Below, one piece after another: positions 17,918-26,872 of a stretch of 56,116 nucleotides of DNA (position 1 is the stretch's first letter; each line of letters starts with the position of its first letter). The notes beneath the pieces are model-generated. The model was not told where the DNA came from and made no database searches. It saw only the letters and a program-made list of their open reading frames with translations. The position numbers and the translations under genes are program-made. The stretch comes from Candidatus Solincola quzhuomuensis (GTDB lineage Bacteria > Actinomycetota > Geothermincolia > Geothermincolales > RBG-13-55-18): positions 1 to 56,116 of the forward strand of contig JACVJF010000005.1 of the NCBI GenBank assembly GCA_015711855.1. Direction: 5' to 3'.

Positions 17918-19311
17918 TGAAGGAGGCGGAAAAGGTACATTTCGTGGGAATCGGAGGGGCGGGGATGAGCGCGATAGCCGCCGTGCTCCTGGCCCGCGGG
18001 GTAAGGGTCAGCGGGTCCGATCTCAAGGAAACCCAATACACGGAGCGCCTCCGGGAACAGGGAGCGGAGATCTTCATAGGCCATCATCCCCGGAACGTGG
18101 AAGGCGCCAGCCTCCTGGTGGTGTCCTCCGCCGTGCCGGAGAGAAACCGGGAGGTCGTTCGGGCCAGGGAGCTAGGCATACCCGTGATACCCCGCGCCGC
18201 CATGCTGGCCGGGATCATGGAGAAGGGGAGGGGGATAGCCGTGGCCGGAACCCACGGCAAGACCACCACCACCTCCATGGTGGCCGTCATCCTCGGCCAC
18301 GCCGGGCTCGATCCCACCTATGTGGTGGGCGGAGAGCTCAACGACGTAGGGAGCAACGCCCATTCCGGAGGGGGCGACTTCGTGGTGGCCGAGGCGGACG
18401 AGAGCGACGGCTCCTTCCTGCTCCTCAAGCCCTGGGCGGCGATCGTGACCAACGTGGAGGAGGACCATCTGGACTACTACCGGGAGGCGAGGGAGATCCG
18501 GGAGCATTTCCGCCGCTTCCTGTCCCTGGTGGATCCGGGGGGGCTGGTGGTCCTGGGCGGAGACGACCCGGGTGCGCGGTCCTTGCGGGGAGCGAGCTCC
18601 GCCAGGGAGATAACCTTCGGGGAGGGTAAGGAGAACGATTACCGTTTCGAGGGATTGCGTCTTTTCCCCGGGGGGTGCGCCTTCAAAGTGGGAATACGAG
18701 AGAGGCTGCTGGGAGAGGTGGAGTTGCGCATCCCAGGGAGGCACAACGTCTACAACGCCCTGGCCGCGCTGGCCCTGACCCATGCCATGGGCGTGGAGTT
18801 CCGGGTGATTGCCGAGGCTTTAGGGTCTTTCCAGGGGGTGCGGCGGAGATTTCAAGAGATCGACCGGGTGGCTGGCGTAAGGATCGTCGACGACTACGCA
18901 CATCATCCCTCCGAAGTGCGGTGTACCCTGGAAACTGCCTCCCTCGAGGGGAACCGACGAGTGGTTTGTCTTTTCCAACCCCACAGGTATACGAGGACGG
19001 CGGCCATGTGGAGGGAGTTCGGAAAGGCTTTTTCCCGGGCGGATCTGTTGATCCTGACCGACGTCTACGCCGCGGGGGAGGAACCGCTTCCGGGAGTGGA
19101 TGGGAAACTCATCCTGAACGCGGTGCTGGAGGAAGAACCCCGGAAGAAAGTGGCTTACATACCAAGGAGGTCCATGCTCGGAGAGGCTGCGGTGAACTTT
19201 CTCCGCCCCGGAGACCTGGTCCTCACCATGGGAGCCGGAGACATATCCCTGTGCGCCCGTGAGCTGGTCCAATTGCTTAAGGAGAGGGATGGCCGGGATG
19301 AAGGGGGATGA
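17917..19311 (+). CDS. murC: UDP-MurNAc:L-alanine ligase MurC
   Basis: MurC ligates L-alanine to UDP-MurNAc, opening stem-peptide synthesis. ATG 17917 overlaps the last base of the murG stop and has GAGGAGG five bases upstream, giving 464 residues. Motifs: FVGIGGAGMSAIA at the N-terminus, the P-loop VAGTHGKTTTTSM, EADESDGSFL, GRHNVYNALAALAL and the C-terminal DDYAHHPSEV plus FQPHRYTRT. The open frame continues upstream to 17611 inside murG, but that part has no MurC character. Its 3' end overlaps the chosen murB start by 23 bases. Confidence 0.96.
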   Translation: MKEAEKVHFVGIGGAGMSAIAAVLLARGVRVSGSDLKETQYTERLREQGAEIFIGHHPRNVEGASLLVVSSAVPERNREVVRARELGIPVIPRAAMLAGIMEKGRGIAVAGTHGKTTTTSMVAVILGHAGLDPTYVVGGELNDVGSNAHSGGGDFVVAEADESDGSFLLLKPWAAIVTNVEEDHLDYYREAREIREHFRRFLSLVDPGGLVVLGGDDPGARSLRGASSAREITFGEGKENDYRFEGLRLFPGGCAFKVGIRERLLGEVELRIPGRHNVYNALAALALTHAMGVEFRVIAEALGSFQGVRRRFQEIDRVAGVRIVDDYAHHPSEVRCTLETASLEGNRRVVCLFQPHRYTRTAAMWREFGKAFSRADLLILTDVYAAGEEPLPGVDGKLILNAVLEEEPRKKVAYIPRRSMLGEAAVNFLRPGDLVLTMGAGDISLCARELVQLLKERDGRDEGG

Positions 19312-20251
19312 AAGACACGGGACGGTACGGGACGTCCGAGAGAGGCTCAAAGGTCGCTTGAAGGGAGCGATACTGGAAGACGTTCCCTTGTCCGGTTACA
19401 CCTCATTTCGCATAGGTGGCCCAGCGGACCTCCTGGTGCTGCCCAAGGATTGGGAAGATCTCGTGCTTTTGACCTCGGTCCTGGTCGAGGAGGAATGCAA
19501 GTATGTCGTCTTGGGGAGGGGCACCAATGTCCTGGTGTCGGATGAGGGGTACAGAGGGGTGGTCATAGTTCTCTCCGGTGGATTAAGGAGGCTGATCGTC
19601 AGAGGTGAAGGTGAAGTAGAAGTTGAAGCTGGCTATGATTTGAACCACCTGATCTTGAGATGCATGGATTACGGATTTAGCGGATTGGAGAGATTGGCGG
19701 GAATACCAGGCAGTGTGGGAGGGGCCGTGCGCATGAACGCCGGAGCCCAAGGAGAGTGTATAGGTAATTGGGTAAGGGGAATCAAGCTGTTGAGAATCGA
19801 TGATGGAGAGGTGACGGATAAAGAGATCACCGGACAGCAAGCTGGGTTCGACTACAGGAAAGCCGGAAATCTAAAGAACAAGGATATCATATATCTAGTT
19901 AAACTAAAACTTGACATTGATGATGTCGAGGAGATCGGAAAACGTCGACAGGAAGCCCTGAGATGGCGAAGAGAGACACAACCATTGGAAAAGCCCTCGG
20001 CGGGGAGTGTTTTCCTCAACCCGCCCGGCGGAAGCGCTGGGGCGATGATCGAAAGATGCGGATTGAAGGGGTTGAGGGTTGGAGATGCGGCGGTTTCCAT
20101 GAAGCACGCCAACTTCATCGTCAATCTGGGAAAGGCCACCGCGGATGACGTCGCCAGGCTCATAGACAAGGTCAGGGAGGAGGTCCTCCGAAGGGAGGGT
20201 GTGGAGTTGCGGGAGGAAATCGTGAGGATAGGCTTCCCCGAGGAGGGGTGA
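19289..20251 (+). CDS. murB: UDP-N-acetylenolpyruvoylglucosamine reductase MurB
   Basis: MurB is the FAD/NADPH enzyme that reduces UDP-GlcNAc-enolpyruvate to UDP-MurNAc. ATG 19289 gives 320 residues and follows AAGGAGAGGG. Visible: YTSFRIGGPADLLV and VLGRGTNVLVSD of the FAD domain, GLERLAGIPGSVGGAVRMNAGA, the catalytic-serine region PSAGSVFLNPPG, and KHANFIVNLGKATADDV. The central part is markedly AT-rich against its neighbours: 18 of 60 bases are G/C at 19861-19920 and 25 of 60 at 19621-19680. The reading frame is intact and conserved motifs continue through the patch. Position between murC and ddl is normal. Confidence 0.95.
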   Translation: MAGMKGDERHGTVRDVRERLKGRLKGAILEDVPLSGYTSFRIGGPADLLVLPKDWEDLVLLTSVLVEEECKYVVLGRGTNVLVSDEGYRGVVIVLSGGLRRLIVRGEGEVEVEAGYDLNHLILRCMDYGFSGLERLAGIPGSVGGAVRMNAGAQGECIGNWVRGIKLLRIDDGEVTDKEITGQQAGFDYRKAGNLKNKDIIYLVKLKLDIDDVEEIGKRRQEALRWRRETQPLEKPSAGSVFLNPPGGSAGAMIERCGLKGLRVGDAAVSMKHANFIVNLGKATADDVARLIDKVREEVLRREGVELREEIVRIGFPEEG

Positions 20252-20252
20252 G

Positions 20253-21218
20253 GTGAAACGGGTAGGAGTACTCATGGGGGGCATATCCGGGGAGCGGGAG
20301 GTGTCCCTGAAATCCGGGAAAGCGGTGGCTCGTTCCCTGCGTGAGGGGGGTTACCGGGTGGAAGAGGTGGATCTGGGCATTTCCATGGTAGAGCAGCTGA
20401 TCGCCCTGAGGGATCGGATAGACGTGGCTTTTATAGCCCTGCACGGCCGCTTCGGAGAGGACGGGACGGTGCAGGGCGTGCTGGAACTCCTCGGCATTCC
20501 CTATACCGGTTCGGGGGTGCTGGCCAGTGCCTTGGCCATGGACAAACGCATGTCCAAGACGGTCTTCCGCTCCCAGGGAATTCCCGTGGCCGAGGATGTA
20601 GTGGTTTCCGCGGCGGAGGTGGAGACCATCGGACTGCGCCGGGTTGCGGAGGGGGTGGCCGTCGACCTCGGCTTTCCCTGCATGGTCAAGCCCAACCGCG
20701 AGGGTTCGACCTTGGGTTCGACGAGAGCCAATAATACCGAGGAGCTGGAGAGGGCCATTCAAGAAGCGCTGGCCTTCGACGATCTGCTCCTGGTCGAGAG
20801 GTACATCCGGGGAAGGGAGCTCACGGTGGGATTGTTGGGCGAGAGACCCGAAGCCCTTCCCGTTCTGGAAGTAATTGCCAGCAAGGGGATCTACGACTAT
20901 CAGTGCAAGTACACCAAGGGCATGACCGAGTACATTGTCCCTGCCCCCATATCCGGGGGGCTGGCGCAAGAGCTGCAGAGGTTGGCAGTTCGGGCTCACC
21001 GGGCTCTGGGATGCGAGGGAGTCAGCCGGGTGGATTTCATGGTTGACGAGAACGGGAAGGTTTATTGCCTGGAGATAAACACCATACCGGGGATGACCGA
21101 GCTCAGCTTGGTGCCCAAGGCCGCGGCAGCGGCCGGGTATACCTTTCTGGAGACGGTGGAAACCATCCTGAGAACGGCTCGGCTCAAGGGTGGGGCAAGA
21201 AAGGGGACGGAAGGGTAA
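20253..21218 (+). CDS. ddl: D-alanine--D-alanine ligase
   Basis: Ddl makes the D-Ala-D-Ala dipeptide used by MurF. The 321-residue ATP-grasp protein has MGGISGEREVSLKSG at the N-terminus, ALHGRFGEDGTVQG, YTGSGVLASALAMDK, the ATP-binding VKPNREGSTLG loop and the C-terminal metal-binding EINTIPGMTELSLVPKAA. The segment EYIVPAPIS is as expected of a D-Ala:D-Ala enzyme; the tyrosine in YTKGMTEY matches the usual YxxK-type loop. GTG 20253 lies one base after the murB stop with GAGGAGGGG upstream. Confidence 0.95.
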   Translation: MKRVGVLMGGISGEREVSLKSGKAVARSLREGGYRVEEVDLGISMVEQLIALRDRIDVAFIALHGRFGEDGTVQGVLELLGIPYTGSGVLASALAMDKRMSKTVFRSQGIPVAEDVVVSAAEVETIGLRRVAEGVAVDLGFPCMVKPNREGSTLGSTRANNTEELERAIQEALAFDDLLLVERYIRGRELTVGLLGERPEALPVLEVIASKGIYDYQCKYTKGMTEYIVPAPISGGLAQELQRLAVRAHRALGCEGVSRVDFMVDENGKVYCLEINTIPGMTELSLVPKAAAAAGYTFLETVETILRTARLKGGARKGTEG

Positions 21219-21268
21219 CTCGGTAAATCTCCGCGATCGGATAGCGACACGCGTGAAGGAGCGCTTGT

Positions 21269-22489
21269 TTGACCATGAGCCTTTGGAAAAAGAGGACTTC
21301 TAAAGGATCGCGGGTAACGGGCGGGACGAAGGCGAGGAGAAAGGCCCGCCCTGTAGGCCGCAAGCCCCTGAGCCGAGAGGAAAGCGTGGCCCAAAGGGCG
21401 AAAAGCCCTTCCCTTCGTTCCCGTGCCGAGAGGAGCGAGGCGACGGGAGAGGCGTCCGGCGTAACTTCTAAAGGATCGCGGGTAACGGGCGGGACGAAGG
21501 CGAGGAGAAAGGCCCGCCCTGTAGACCGCGAGCCCCTGAGCCGAGAGGAAAGCGTGGCCCAAAGGGCGAAAAGCCCTTCCCTTCGTTCCCGTGCCGAGAG
21601 GAGGGAGGCGACGGGAGAGGCGTCCGGCGGGACTTCTAAAGGATCGCGGGTAACGGGAAGGGGAAAGGAAGGATCGACGGGCTTTGCGCGGGAAGGGCTC
21701 CGGGCCGTAAGGAGACGGGGCCGGGGACGGACAACCGCGAGGAGAAAAGAGGGCGACACGGAAACTTCGAGGGCGGGATCCCGCAGGGCACTGCGAGTTT
21801 TCTTGGCAATATTTCTAGTTCTGTCGCTGGGTGCCATGGTGTGGGTGTACGTTTTCACCGGGACGCTCAACGTCCGCAACGTGGTGGTGACCGGGAATGA
21901 ACGGCTGGAGGCCGATTACCTGCGCGCAATTTCCGGGATTACGCCCGAGACCCATCTTCTCCGCATGGATACGGGGGCGGTGAGGAAGGCTTTGCTGGCC
22001 GAACCCTACGTGAAAGAGGCGAGGGTCAAGCGCCGTTTCCCGGCAACGGTCGTCCTGGAGATACGGGAACGGGAGCCGCTCTTGTACTTCGAGCAGAACG
22101 GCCGTTACCACCTGGTTGACGAGGAGGGAGTAGTCCTGGAGAGCCGAGATGCGCCGGTGGCCGGTTTGTTGGAAGGAGAGGGGGTAGAATTACCCCTGCT
22201 GTATCCGGGAGTGAAAGTGGAAACCGCCGTATTTTCGGAGATGGCCTCGCTTATCGAAGAACTGCCGGAGGCTTTAAGGCGAGAGGCTTGGCGGGTGGGT
22301 TGGCGGACGGGGGAGGGGTTTTACCTCATAGTTCCGGCTACCAGGATAATCTTCGGGTCAAGTAGCGACATTGCCCGCAAGGGCGATATAGCCTATATGG
22401 CCCTACAGGAAACCCTCCCCCGTTATGGCGAACTGGAATACGTGGACGTGACTTATCCGGATCATCCGGTCATCAAACCGTCCTCTTGA
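21269..22489 (+). CDS. ftsQ: Cell-division protein FtsQ with a repeat-expanded cytoplasmic tail
   Basis: FtsQ is a bitopic divisome protein. The conserved part is ordinary: one membrane helix at about residues 175-197, a POTRA domain starting LNVRNVVVTGNERL and a beta domain. The N-terminal cytoplasmic part is about 170 residues, far longer than usual, and is built from two full copies and one partial copy of a 56-residue, very basic Arg/Lys/Ser/Gly unit beginning TSKGSRVTGGTKARRK, encoded by a 168-bp tandem repeat. Start TTG 21269 lies seven bases after AAGGAG; ATG 21275 is an alternative. The gene follows ddl by 50 bases and precedes ftsZ. Confidence 0.88.
   Translation: MTMSLWKKRTSKGSRVTGGTKARRKARPVGRKPLSREESVAQRAKSPSLRSRAERSEATGEASGVTSKGSRVTGGTKARRKARPVDREPLSREESVAQRAKSPSLRSRAERREATGEASGGTSKGSRVTGRGKEGSTGFAREGLRAVRRRGRGRTTARRKEGDTETSRAGSRRALRVFLAIFLVLSLGAMVWVYVFTGTLNVRNVVVTGNERLEADYLRAISGITPETHLLRMDTGAVRKALLAEPYVKEARVKRRFPATVVLEIREREPLLYFEQNGRYHLVDEEGVVLESRDAPVAGLLEGEGVELPLLYPGVKVETAVFSEMASLIEELPEALRREAWRVGWRTGEGFYLIVPATRIIFGSSSDIARKGDIAYMALQETLPRYGELEYVDVTYPDHPVIKPSS
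21296..21659 (+). repeat. In-frame 168-bp tandem repeat within ftsQ (two copies plus 28 bp)
   Basis: The motif ACTTCTAAAGGATCGCGG starts at 21296, 21464 and 21632, an exact period of 168 bases (56 codons). The first two copies are nearly identical; the third breaks off after about 28 bases. Each unit contains two potential hairpins: GGGCGGG paired with CCCGCCC, and AAGGGC-GAAAA-GCCCTT. The period keeps the frame, so copy number can vary without destroying FtsQ. Confidence 0.92.
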
Positions 22490-22988
22490 GGGACGGGAAG
22501 GTCGATCGCCCGTCGAAAAAAGTGCTTGTAAACATTTATATCGAGACTTAACATTTAGAATTGATATCAAGTATAATCTTTTTCTAGAGGTATAAATCAT
22601 CAGGTATTAAAACGCGACGGGAAACGCGCGGAAAGGGGAAACCCGCTAAAAAAGAACGTGGGACGGGCCCTATCGCATGAGAGGAACATATCGTGAAAAG
22701 CGGGAAAGATTGGAATGGACGAGACCGGAGTTATGAATTGAACCCTTGGAAGATCGGATACCCTGCTCACCGATAAAGGGTAGGAACGGTTGAGCGTAGG
22801 TCGATTCGAAATAGGAAAAAAGGGATGTGGAAGGATTATCCTATTGACCCGTCGTAGTAATTTACTGACATTACAGGAAGAAACAGGAAACCCGAAAACC
22901 GTAAAGTAATGGTTGAGAAAATGTTCGGCTAGATGCCGAGCGCTGTGCCCAAGAATTCGACGGGCACGGGGTAAAGGAGGGACGGGAA
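22490..22988 (+). other. AT-rich 499-bp intergenic leader before ftsZ
   Basis: This gap is conspicuously AT-richer than the flanking genes. It holds the promoter candidate listed at 22548-22577, a second TATAAA at about 22591, and otherwise no convincing gene. A 27-codon open frame at 22693-22776 (GTG start, AGAGGAAC upstream) could encode a small peptide but has no supporting similarity that I can recognise. The very strong AAAGGAGG before ftsZ lies at 22974-22981. Confidence 0.5.
22548..22577 (+). promoter_or_regulatory. Candidate promoter for ftsZ
   Basis: TTAACA (22548-22553) and a perfect TATAAT (22572-22577) are separated by 18 bases, a good sigma-70/SigA pattern within an AT-rich gap. 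It would give an mRNA leader of about 400 bases, so regulation in the leader is possible. Confidence 0.5.
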
Positions 22989-24050
22989 ATGCCGGAGACC
23001 GCGACCAATTACCTGGCAGTGATCAAGGTGGTCGGCGTGGGGGGAGGCGGCACCAACGCCATCAACCGCATGATAGATGCCGGGCTCAAAGGGGTGGAGT
23101 TCGTGGCCATAAATACGGATGCCCAAGCCCTCCTCATGTCCGATGCCGACGTTAAGGTCTATATAGGGGGGAACATTACCCGTGGTCTGGGAGCCGGTTC
23201 CAACCCCGAGGTCGGCGAGCAGGCCGCCCTGGAAAACAGGGAGGCCATCGCCGAGGCCATCAAGGGGGCAGACATGGTGTTCATCACCGCCGGGAAGGGC
23301 GGGGGTACGGGTACGGGGGCTTCGCCCATAGTGGCGGAGATCGCCAAGGAGCACGGCGCATTGACCATCGGCGTGGTCACCCGCCCCTTCTCCTTCGAAG
23401 GTCGTAAACGCGCTCAGCAGGCGGAGATGGGTATCGAGAAACTGCGGGAGAAGGTGGATACCCTGATCATAATCCCCAACGATCGCCTTCTGGAGGTCGC
23501 CGAGCAGAAGACGTCTATAATAAACGCCTTCCGCATGGCCGACGATATCCTGCGCCAGGGGGTGCAGGGAATCACCGATCTCATCACCGTGCCCGGGCTT
23601 ATAAACCTGGACTTCGCCGACGTACGGACCATCATGTCCAACGCGGGTTCGGCCCTCATGGGTATAGGTTCGGCCTCCGGCGAGAACCGGGCTTCCGAGG
23701 CGGCGCGCGCGGCCATCTCCAGCCCCCTGCTGGAGGCCTCCGTGGAGGGAGCCAAGGGAATACTCCTCAACATCTCCGGCGGTTCGGACCTGGGACTTTT
23801 CGAGGTGAACGAGGCCGCGGAGATCATCGCCAGCGTGGCTGACCCGGACGCGAACATCATCTTCGGAGCGGTCATCGACGATTCGCTGGGAGACGAGCTC
23901 AAGGTCACCGTGATCGCCACCGGTTTTGAGTACGGGACGGGTCCCAGCCGCACCGGAAGGAGGCCCCTGAAAGCCGAGGCCGCTCCGGAGAGGACCATGG
24001 TTTTCGAGTCCGAGGAACTGGATATACCCGTTTTCCTGCGCAACAAGTAA
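22989..24050 (+). CDS. ftsZ: Cell-division GTPase FtsZ
   Basis: FtsZ polymerises into the cytokinetic ring. The 353-residue protein has [22 protein letters not shown], the tubulin signature GGGTGTG inside [12 protein letters not shown] (about residues 101-112), NDRLLEV for the T7-like region, and the C-terminal partner-binding tail DIPVFLRNK after a short linker. In most FtsZ the signature context is [12 protein letters not shown], so lysine and serine replace methionine and alanine here. The ATG has AAAGGAGG seven bases upstream. No ftsA, sepF or ylm genes follow; the next gene is a radical SAM protein. Confidence 0.97.
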   Translation: MPETATNYLAVIKVVGVGGGGTNAINRMIDAGLKGVEFVAINTDAQALLMSDADVKVYIGGNITRGLGAGSNPEVGEQAALENREAIAEAIKGADMVFITAGKGGGTGTGASPIVAEIAKEHGALTIGVVTRPFSFEGRKRAQQAEMGIEKLREKVDTLIIIPNDRLLEVAEQKTSIINAFRMADDILRQGVQGITDLITVPGLINLDFADVRTIMSNAGSALMGIGSASGENRASEAARAAISSPLLEASVEGAKGILLNISGGSDLGLFEVNEAAEIIASVADPDANIIFGAVIDDSLGDELKVTVIATGFEYGTGPSRTGRRPLKAEAAPERTMVFESEELDIPVFLRNK

Positions 24051-24356
24051 GAGGTGGGGCTGGGACGATTCGGCTCGTTGTGTGGGTTTCCGCGGGCGGC
24101 CCGGAAGGTCGCCCTTCTTCCTGCGCGAACCCTCGGTCATGCCACCATAGGCTACGGTGCTCCCTACAAGACAGATGGGACCACGGAACGGAAAGGAGAG
24201 CGCGCATCTCGCTCGTTGCCGTCTTTAGCCCGATGACCTTAATATGAATTGGTCGAGTCCCCGCGCAACGTGAGGGATGAAGGGCCGGAGCGGGTCAACC
24301 GTGGAGGCGGTCCCCGGAAGAAAGAAGAACGGTGCCAAGGGAGGATGAACGGCCTG
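24051..24356 (+). other. Intergenic region between ftsZ and the radical SAM gene
   Basis: About 300 bases with no convincing gene. A short GGGCG/CGCCC hairpin around 24094-24115 followed by TTCTTCC could be a weak terminator for ftsZ. A promoter candidate is at 24216-24245. The open frame that reaches 24249 from the next gene has no family similarity in its first 30 or so codons. Confidence 0.45.
24216..24245 (+). promoter_or_regulatory. Candidate promoter for the radical SAM/RNase operon
   Basis: TTGCCG (24216-24221) and TAATAT (24240-24245) with an 18-base spacer lie about 110 bases before the radical SAM start. Hexamers match four of six and five of six consensus bases. Confidence 0.4.
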
Positions 24357-26234
24357 ATGGAAAAGGTTGCCACTGAAACGGAGGATGCCGTAAGGTCTTT
24401 CCTTGCCGAGGAGTTGGGCGAGGTATCCCGGCCAGGGCGCTACTTGGGGATCGAGGTCAACGCCTATCGAAAGCCATTCACCCCGGGCGGCCTCAATTGC
24501 GTGCTCGTCTACCCGGACGTTTACGAGATAGGCATGTCCCATCTGGGCCTGGCCGTCCTTTACGAGGAGATAAACGAAAGGGAGGACGCCATGGCCGACC
24601 GCGCCTATCTCCCCTGGGTGGATATGCAGGAACGAATGCTTAAGCGGAAGATCCCGCTTTTCGGCCTGGAAAGCCGGGTCCCCCTTTCCCGCTTCGATCT
24701 GGTGGGCATAACCCTCCAACATGAGCTGACCTACACCAACGTGGTGAGGATACTTTCCCTTTCCGGGATATCCCCTTTTGCGTCCCAGCGGGATGACGAG
24801 CTTCCCCTGGTGGTGGGAGGGGGGCCGGGCGCTTTCAATCCCGAGCCTCTGGCCGAGATCTTCGATTTCTTGGTGCTGGGGGAGGGGGAAGAGGTCGTCC
24901 ACGAGATCCTGGAGGCGGTTTCCGAATGGAAGAAAGCCAGAAAAAGGGATCGGCGAGGGTTTCTGAGGAGTTGCGCTTCCATTGCCGGGGTCTACGTGCC
25001 TTCGCTCTACGAGGTGGATTACCACCCGGACGGGAAAGTGGCGGAGATCAGGGCTCGGGAGGGCGCCCCTTTCCCGGTGTTGAAACGGGTGGTGAAGGAC
25101 CTGGATGTCCATACCCGGCCCAGGAGACCGGTGGTCCCTCTGGTGGAGTCGGTACATGACCGTTGCAGCCTGGAGATCTTTCGCGGATGTACCCGGGGTT
25201 GCCGCTTCTGCCAGGCGGGCATGATCTACAGGCCCTTGAGGGAGCGGGGAGAGGAGGTCCTCCGCCGCTGGGGAGTGGAGATGATCGACGCCACCGGGAG
25301 CGACGAACTTTCTCTATCCTCCTTGAGCAGCGCCGATTATACCCGCATCCTTTCCCTGGCGGAAAGCCTTTCCGGGGAGCTGGGCCGCAGATGCGTGGCC
25401 GTGTCCTTGCCCTCCCTGCGCACGGACACCTTTTCCGTGGAATTGGCCACCCGCCTGGGGAAGGTGAGGAAGACCGGCCTGACCTTCGCTCCCGAGGCGG
25501 CCTCGCCACGCCTACAGGCGGCGATCAACAAGGGGGTGTCCGACCAGGACCTCCTGGAGGCGGTGTCCGCCGCTTACTGCGGGGGTTGGCGGAAGATGAA
25601 GATCTATTTCATGGTCGGACTGCCGGGTGAGGAGGAGGAAGACGTGGAGGCCATTTGCCACCTGGTGAGAAGGATCATGCGTGAGGGGGACGGAGGCCGC
25701 CCGCCCAAGGGCCTGCGCCTTTCGGTGAGCGTTTCCACGTTCGTACCCAAGCCGCACACGCCCTTTCAGTGGGCGAGGCAGCTATCCCTTCCCGATACCG
25801 CTCGCCGCCATTTCATCCTCAAGGAGGGACTGCGCATGCGGGGCGTGACCTGGAAGTGGCATACCCGGGAGATGAGCTACCTGGAGGGCGTGCTGGCTCG
25901 GGGCGACCGAAGGCTGACTCCGGCGGTGGTGGCCGCAGCGGAGGAGGGATGCCTGGACAACTGGAGCGAGTTCTTCTCCTGGGAGCGGTGGAGGAAGGCC
26001 CTGGAGAAAGCGGGTCTGGATCCGGCCTGGTACGTGGAGAGGGAGAGGGACTCGGAGGAGATCTTTCCCTGGGATCATCTCTCCGCGGGACTGGACAAGT
26101 CCTTCCTGTGGGAGGAGTACAGCAAGGCCCTGCGCGGGGAGACCACGCCGGATTGCCGTTTCGGCGAATGCGTTTCCTGCGGCGTTTGCCCCCACACGGG
26201 GACGGAGACCAGGCTGGCGAAGGAGGTAGGGTGA
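24357..26234 (+). CDS. Radical SAM protein of the TIGR03960 type
   Basis: A large radical SAM enzyme (625 residues from ATG 24357; ATG 24345 is also possible but sits directly on the GGAGG). It has an N-terminal B12-binding-like region, then the cluster motif C-x3-C-x2-C in RGCTRGCRFCQAG, followed by SLSSLSSADY, FAPEAASPRLQAAINKG and MKIYFMVGLPGE typical of radical SAM domains. The C-terminal part contains further cysteines (FGECVSCGVCPH). Proteins of this family are regularly found beside a DUF2344 protein and RNase E/G, as here; their substrate is not established. The stop overlaps the next GTG (GTGA). Confidence 0.85.
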   Translation: MEKVATETEDAVRSFLAEELGEVSRPGRYLGIEVNAYRKPFTPGGLNCVLVYPDVYEIGMSHLGLAVLYEEINEREDAMADRAYLPWVDMQERMLKRKIPLFGLESRVPLSRFDLVGITLQHELTYTNVVRILSLSGISPFASQRDDELPLVVGGGPGAFNPEPLAEIFDFLVLGEGEEVVHEILEAVSEWKKARKRDRRGFLRSCASIAGVYVPSLYEVDYHPDGKVAEIRAREGAPFPVLKRVVKDLDVHTRPRRPVVPLVESVHDRCSLEIFRGCTRGCRFCQAGMIYRPLRERGEEVLRRWGVEMIDATGSDELSLSSLSSADYTRILSLAESLSGELGRRCVAVSLPSLRTDTFSVELATRLGKVRKTGLTFAPEAASPRLQAAINKGVSDQDLLEAVSAAYCGGWRKMKIYFMVGLPGEEEEDVEAICHLVRRIMREGDGGRPPKGLRLSVSVSTFVPKPHTPFQWARQLSLPDTARRHFILKEGLRMRGVTWKWHTREMSYLEGVLARGDRRLTPAVVAAAEEGCLDNWSEFFSWERWRKALEKAGLDPAWYVERERDSEEIFPWDHLSAGLDKSFLWEEYSKALRGETTPDCRFGECVSCGVCPHTGTETRLAKEVG

Positions 26235-26833
26235 GGCGTCTACTTGTCAAATTTTACAAGAAAGGGGAGGCCGCGCTTCTCTCCCACCGGGAGACCATGC
26301 GGGCCATGGAGCGCGCCCTGCGCCGTTCGGGATTGCCCTTGGCCTACACCGCCGGATACCATCCTCACCCCAAGGTCAGCTATTCGCCGGCCCTCCCCCT
26401 GGGAGTCGCCGCCGAAGCCGAATATCTCGAGGTGGCTGTGGAAGGGGATGTGGATCCGAAGGAGGCGCGAGAGATGATGAACACCGCCCTGCCGTCCGGC
26501 CTGGGAGTAGTTTCCATAGAAATCCTTCCCCCTAGCATGCCCCGTCTCTCCCGGTGGACGCGTTACGGCCTCTACCGGGTAGAAGCGGGAGATGCCGTCC
26601 TTCACCTTTGCCTCCGCCTCAGCGGGGAGGGCGGAGGGCGTTTGAGGGACGCCCTGGAGAGGCTGGAGAAGGAGACGGGATTGAACTTGAAGGGATCTTA
26701 CATTACCCGGACGGGCATATTCGCCTCCCGGGAGGAGGTGTTGGAGGAAGCGCCACGACCAGTGTATTTTTACCGTGGGTCGGACGGCCGCCTGGAAAAA
26801 GCGGGCCAAGAAGAAGACCCGGTGGGAGAGTGA
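26231..26833 (+). CDS. DUF2344 (TIGR03936) protein, radical SAM partner
   Basis: A 200-residue protein starting at GTG 26231 with AGGAGG four bases upstream. It opens with LVKFYKKGEAALLSHRETMRA and continues with PLAYTAGYHPHPKVSY and PLPLGVAAEAEYLEV-like residues, the pattern of the DUF2344 family. In many genomes this family is fused to or directly follows the radical SAM protein just upstream, so the two probably act together, perhaps on RNA or a ribosomal target; the role is not known. An open frame reaches back to 25769 but that part is a shadow of the radical SAM gene. Confidence 0.83.
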   Translation: MRRLLVKFYKKGEAALLSHRETMRAMERALRRSGLPLAYTAGYHPHPKVSYSPALPLGVAAEAEYLEVAVEGDVDPKEAREMMNTALPSGLGVVSIEILPPSMPRLSRWTRYGLYRVEAGDAVLHLCLRLSGEGGGRLRDALERLEKETGLNLKGSYITRTGIFASREEVLEEAPRPVYFYRGSDGRLEKAGQEEDPVGE

Positions 26834-26872
26834 AGTACTCCACAGGACGAACAGATACGGAAGTGAGCGAGG

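Noticed and set aside
21296-21659. Insertion sequence inside ftsQ
   Set aside because: No transposase, no terminal inverted repeats and no target duplication; the units are simple tandem copies in frame.
22929-24140. 403-codon open frame on the minus strand
   Set aside because: Antisense to ftsZ; no ribosome site or motif.
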